This document shows positions 5,716 through 5,978 of a stretch of 5,978 nucleotides of DNA, piece by piece. Source of the DNA: Acidobacteriota bacterium (GTDB taxonomy: Bacteria; Acidobacteriota; Terriglobia; Terriglobales; Acidobacteriaceae); the NCBI GenBank assembly GCA_021799945.1, contig JAJYZK010000213.1:1-5978 (forward strand). The letters are read 5' to 3'. Every line of letters starts with the position of its first letter. The first letter of the stretch is position 1. The position numbers and the translations under genes are program-made. The notes beneath the pieces are model-generated. The model ran no database searches. It saw only the letters and a list, made by a program, of their open reading frames with translations, and was not told the origin of the DNA.

Positions 5716-5859
5716 CTATTTCCTATCAGATTCCTTTGCCTTGCGTATGTTTACAGTAAATATCACTTCGCCCGGGTTAAACAGGCGCATCTTTGCCCTG
5801 CCATACTCAATTTCTATAACATGGTCTTCAGGAACCACTATAGTTTTGCTCTCATCCAT
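5716..5859 (-). CDS. small hypothetical protein, 47 aa, archaeal-like
   Basis: A short complete frame on the minus strand, ATG at 5859 to TAG at 5716-5718, encoding 47 residues. It is charged at both ends with a middle of beta-type character: MDESKTIVVPEDHVIEIEYG, then RAKMRLFNPGEVIFTVNIRK, then a Lys/Asp-rich tail. There are no Cys and no membrane segment. GGTGG lies 4 nt before the ATG on the minus strand, compatible with an archaeal Shine-Dalgarno. AT-rich TATA-like elements lie 30-50 nt upstream (5888-5895 and 5904-5912). The frame uses ATA, AGG and AAG codons like the 167-aa gene it converges on. I do not recognise the family. Confidence rests on the RBS, compact gene spacing and plausible composition only. 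Confidence 0.5.
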   Translation of the reverse strand: MDESKTIVVPEDHVIEIEYGRAKMRLFNPGEVIFTVNIRKAKESDRK

Positions 5860-5978
5860 ATAACCACCAAAATATTATCGTATAGCAACTTAAAAGGCTT
5901 GTTGTATATACTAAAAGCTCCAATTAGAAGGCATTCGCGCATTAAATGGCACCATATTTATATCAAGCTATTTATATA
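5860..5978. other. terminal AT-rich stretch, possible promoters only
   Basis: On the minus strand this is upstream of the 47-aa gene and includes TATA-like AGTATATAC (5904-5912) and TTTTAAGT (5888-5895). At the far end TTTATAT and TTTATATA motifs occur on the plus strand. An ATG at 5946 opens an 11-codon frame that runs off the window end, too short to call. No RNA gene was found. Confidence 0.3.

Noticed and set aside
5880..5960. tRNA-like sequence ending in GGCACCA near 5955
   Set aside because: No T-arm consensus (GGTTCGAATCC-like), no matching acceptor stem and no anticodon arm could be built in either orientation.
5946..5978. Start of a plus-strand gene at the window end
   Set aside because: Only 11 codons before the edge, with no RBS visible; cannot be supported.

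Overview
The window holds two unlike pieces of DNA joined near position 4840-4850. The first piece (about 1-4840) is GC-rich; one sampled line, 4381-4440, is 43/60 G+C. Its genes have GC-rich third codon positions, Shine-Dalgarno sites and one clear sigma70-type promoter, so it is bacterial. The gene set (secreted esterase, secreted apiosidase-like hydrolase, FCD-type GntR regulator, SDR dehydrogenase) resembles carbohydrate-scavenging loci of soil Acidobacteria. That taxon is an inference from gene style and was not tested. The second piece (about 4850-5978) is AT-rich (5041-5100 is 20/60 G+C). It uses ATA and AGG codons freely and has archaeal-looking TATA boxes with short leaders. It begins inside a gene resembling archaeal GlcNAc-1-phosphate transferases. 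I read it as archaeal, perhaps a small-genome lineage, with low confidence in the rank.

Bacterial layout: an esterase (64-975, minus) lies downstream of a large secreted hydrolase (1280-2773, minus), with 304 nt between them that hold no convincing gene or promoter. A 313-nt divergent region (2774-3086) separates the hydrolase from a GntR/FCD regulator (3087-3911, plus). It contains a TTGACA/TATTTC promoter pointing at the hydrolase, flanked by ACTGTCA direct repeats. The regulator converges on, and overlaps by 17 bp, an SDR oxidoreductase (3895-4701, minus, GTG start). The SDR leader carries several inverted repeats.

Likely logic: the regulator senses a small acid or sugar derivative and controls the divergent hydrolase and esterase. 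These would release and deacylate plant or microbial glycans outside the cytoplasm, and the SDR would oxidise or reduce a resulting intermediate. The substrate cannot be read from the sequence.

Archaeal layout: the N-terminal fragment of a membrane glycosyl-1-phosphate transferase (4827-5015, minus) runs into the junction. A 185-nt divergent promoter region follows, then an unrecognised 167-aa protein (5201-5704, plus), and convergent with it an unrecognised 47-aa protein (5716-5859, minus). The last 119 nt show only possible promoter elements.

No new defence, mobile or RNA system was found. The most consequential observation is that the window is probably a chimera, so genes on either side of about 4845 should not be treated as neighbours.
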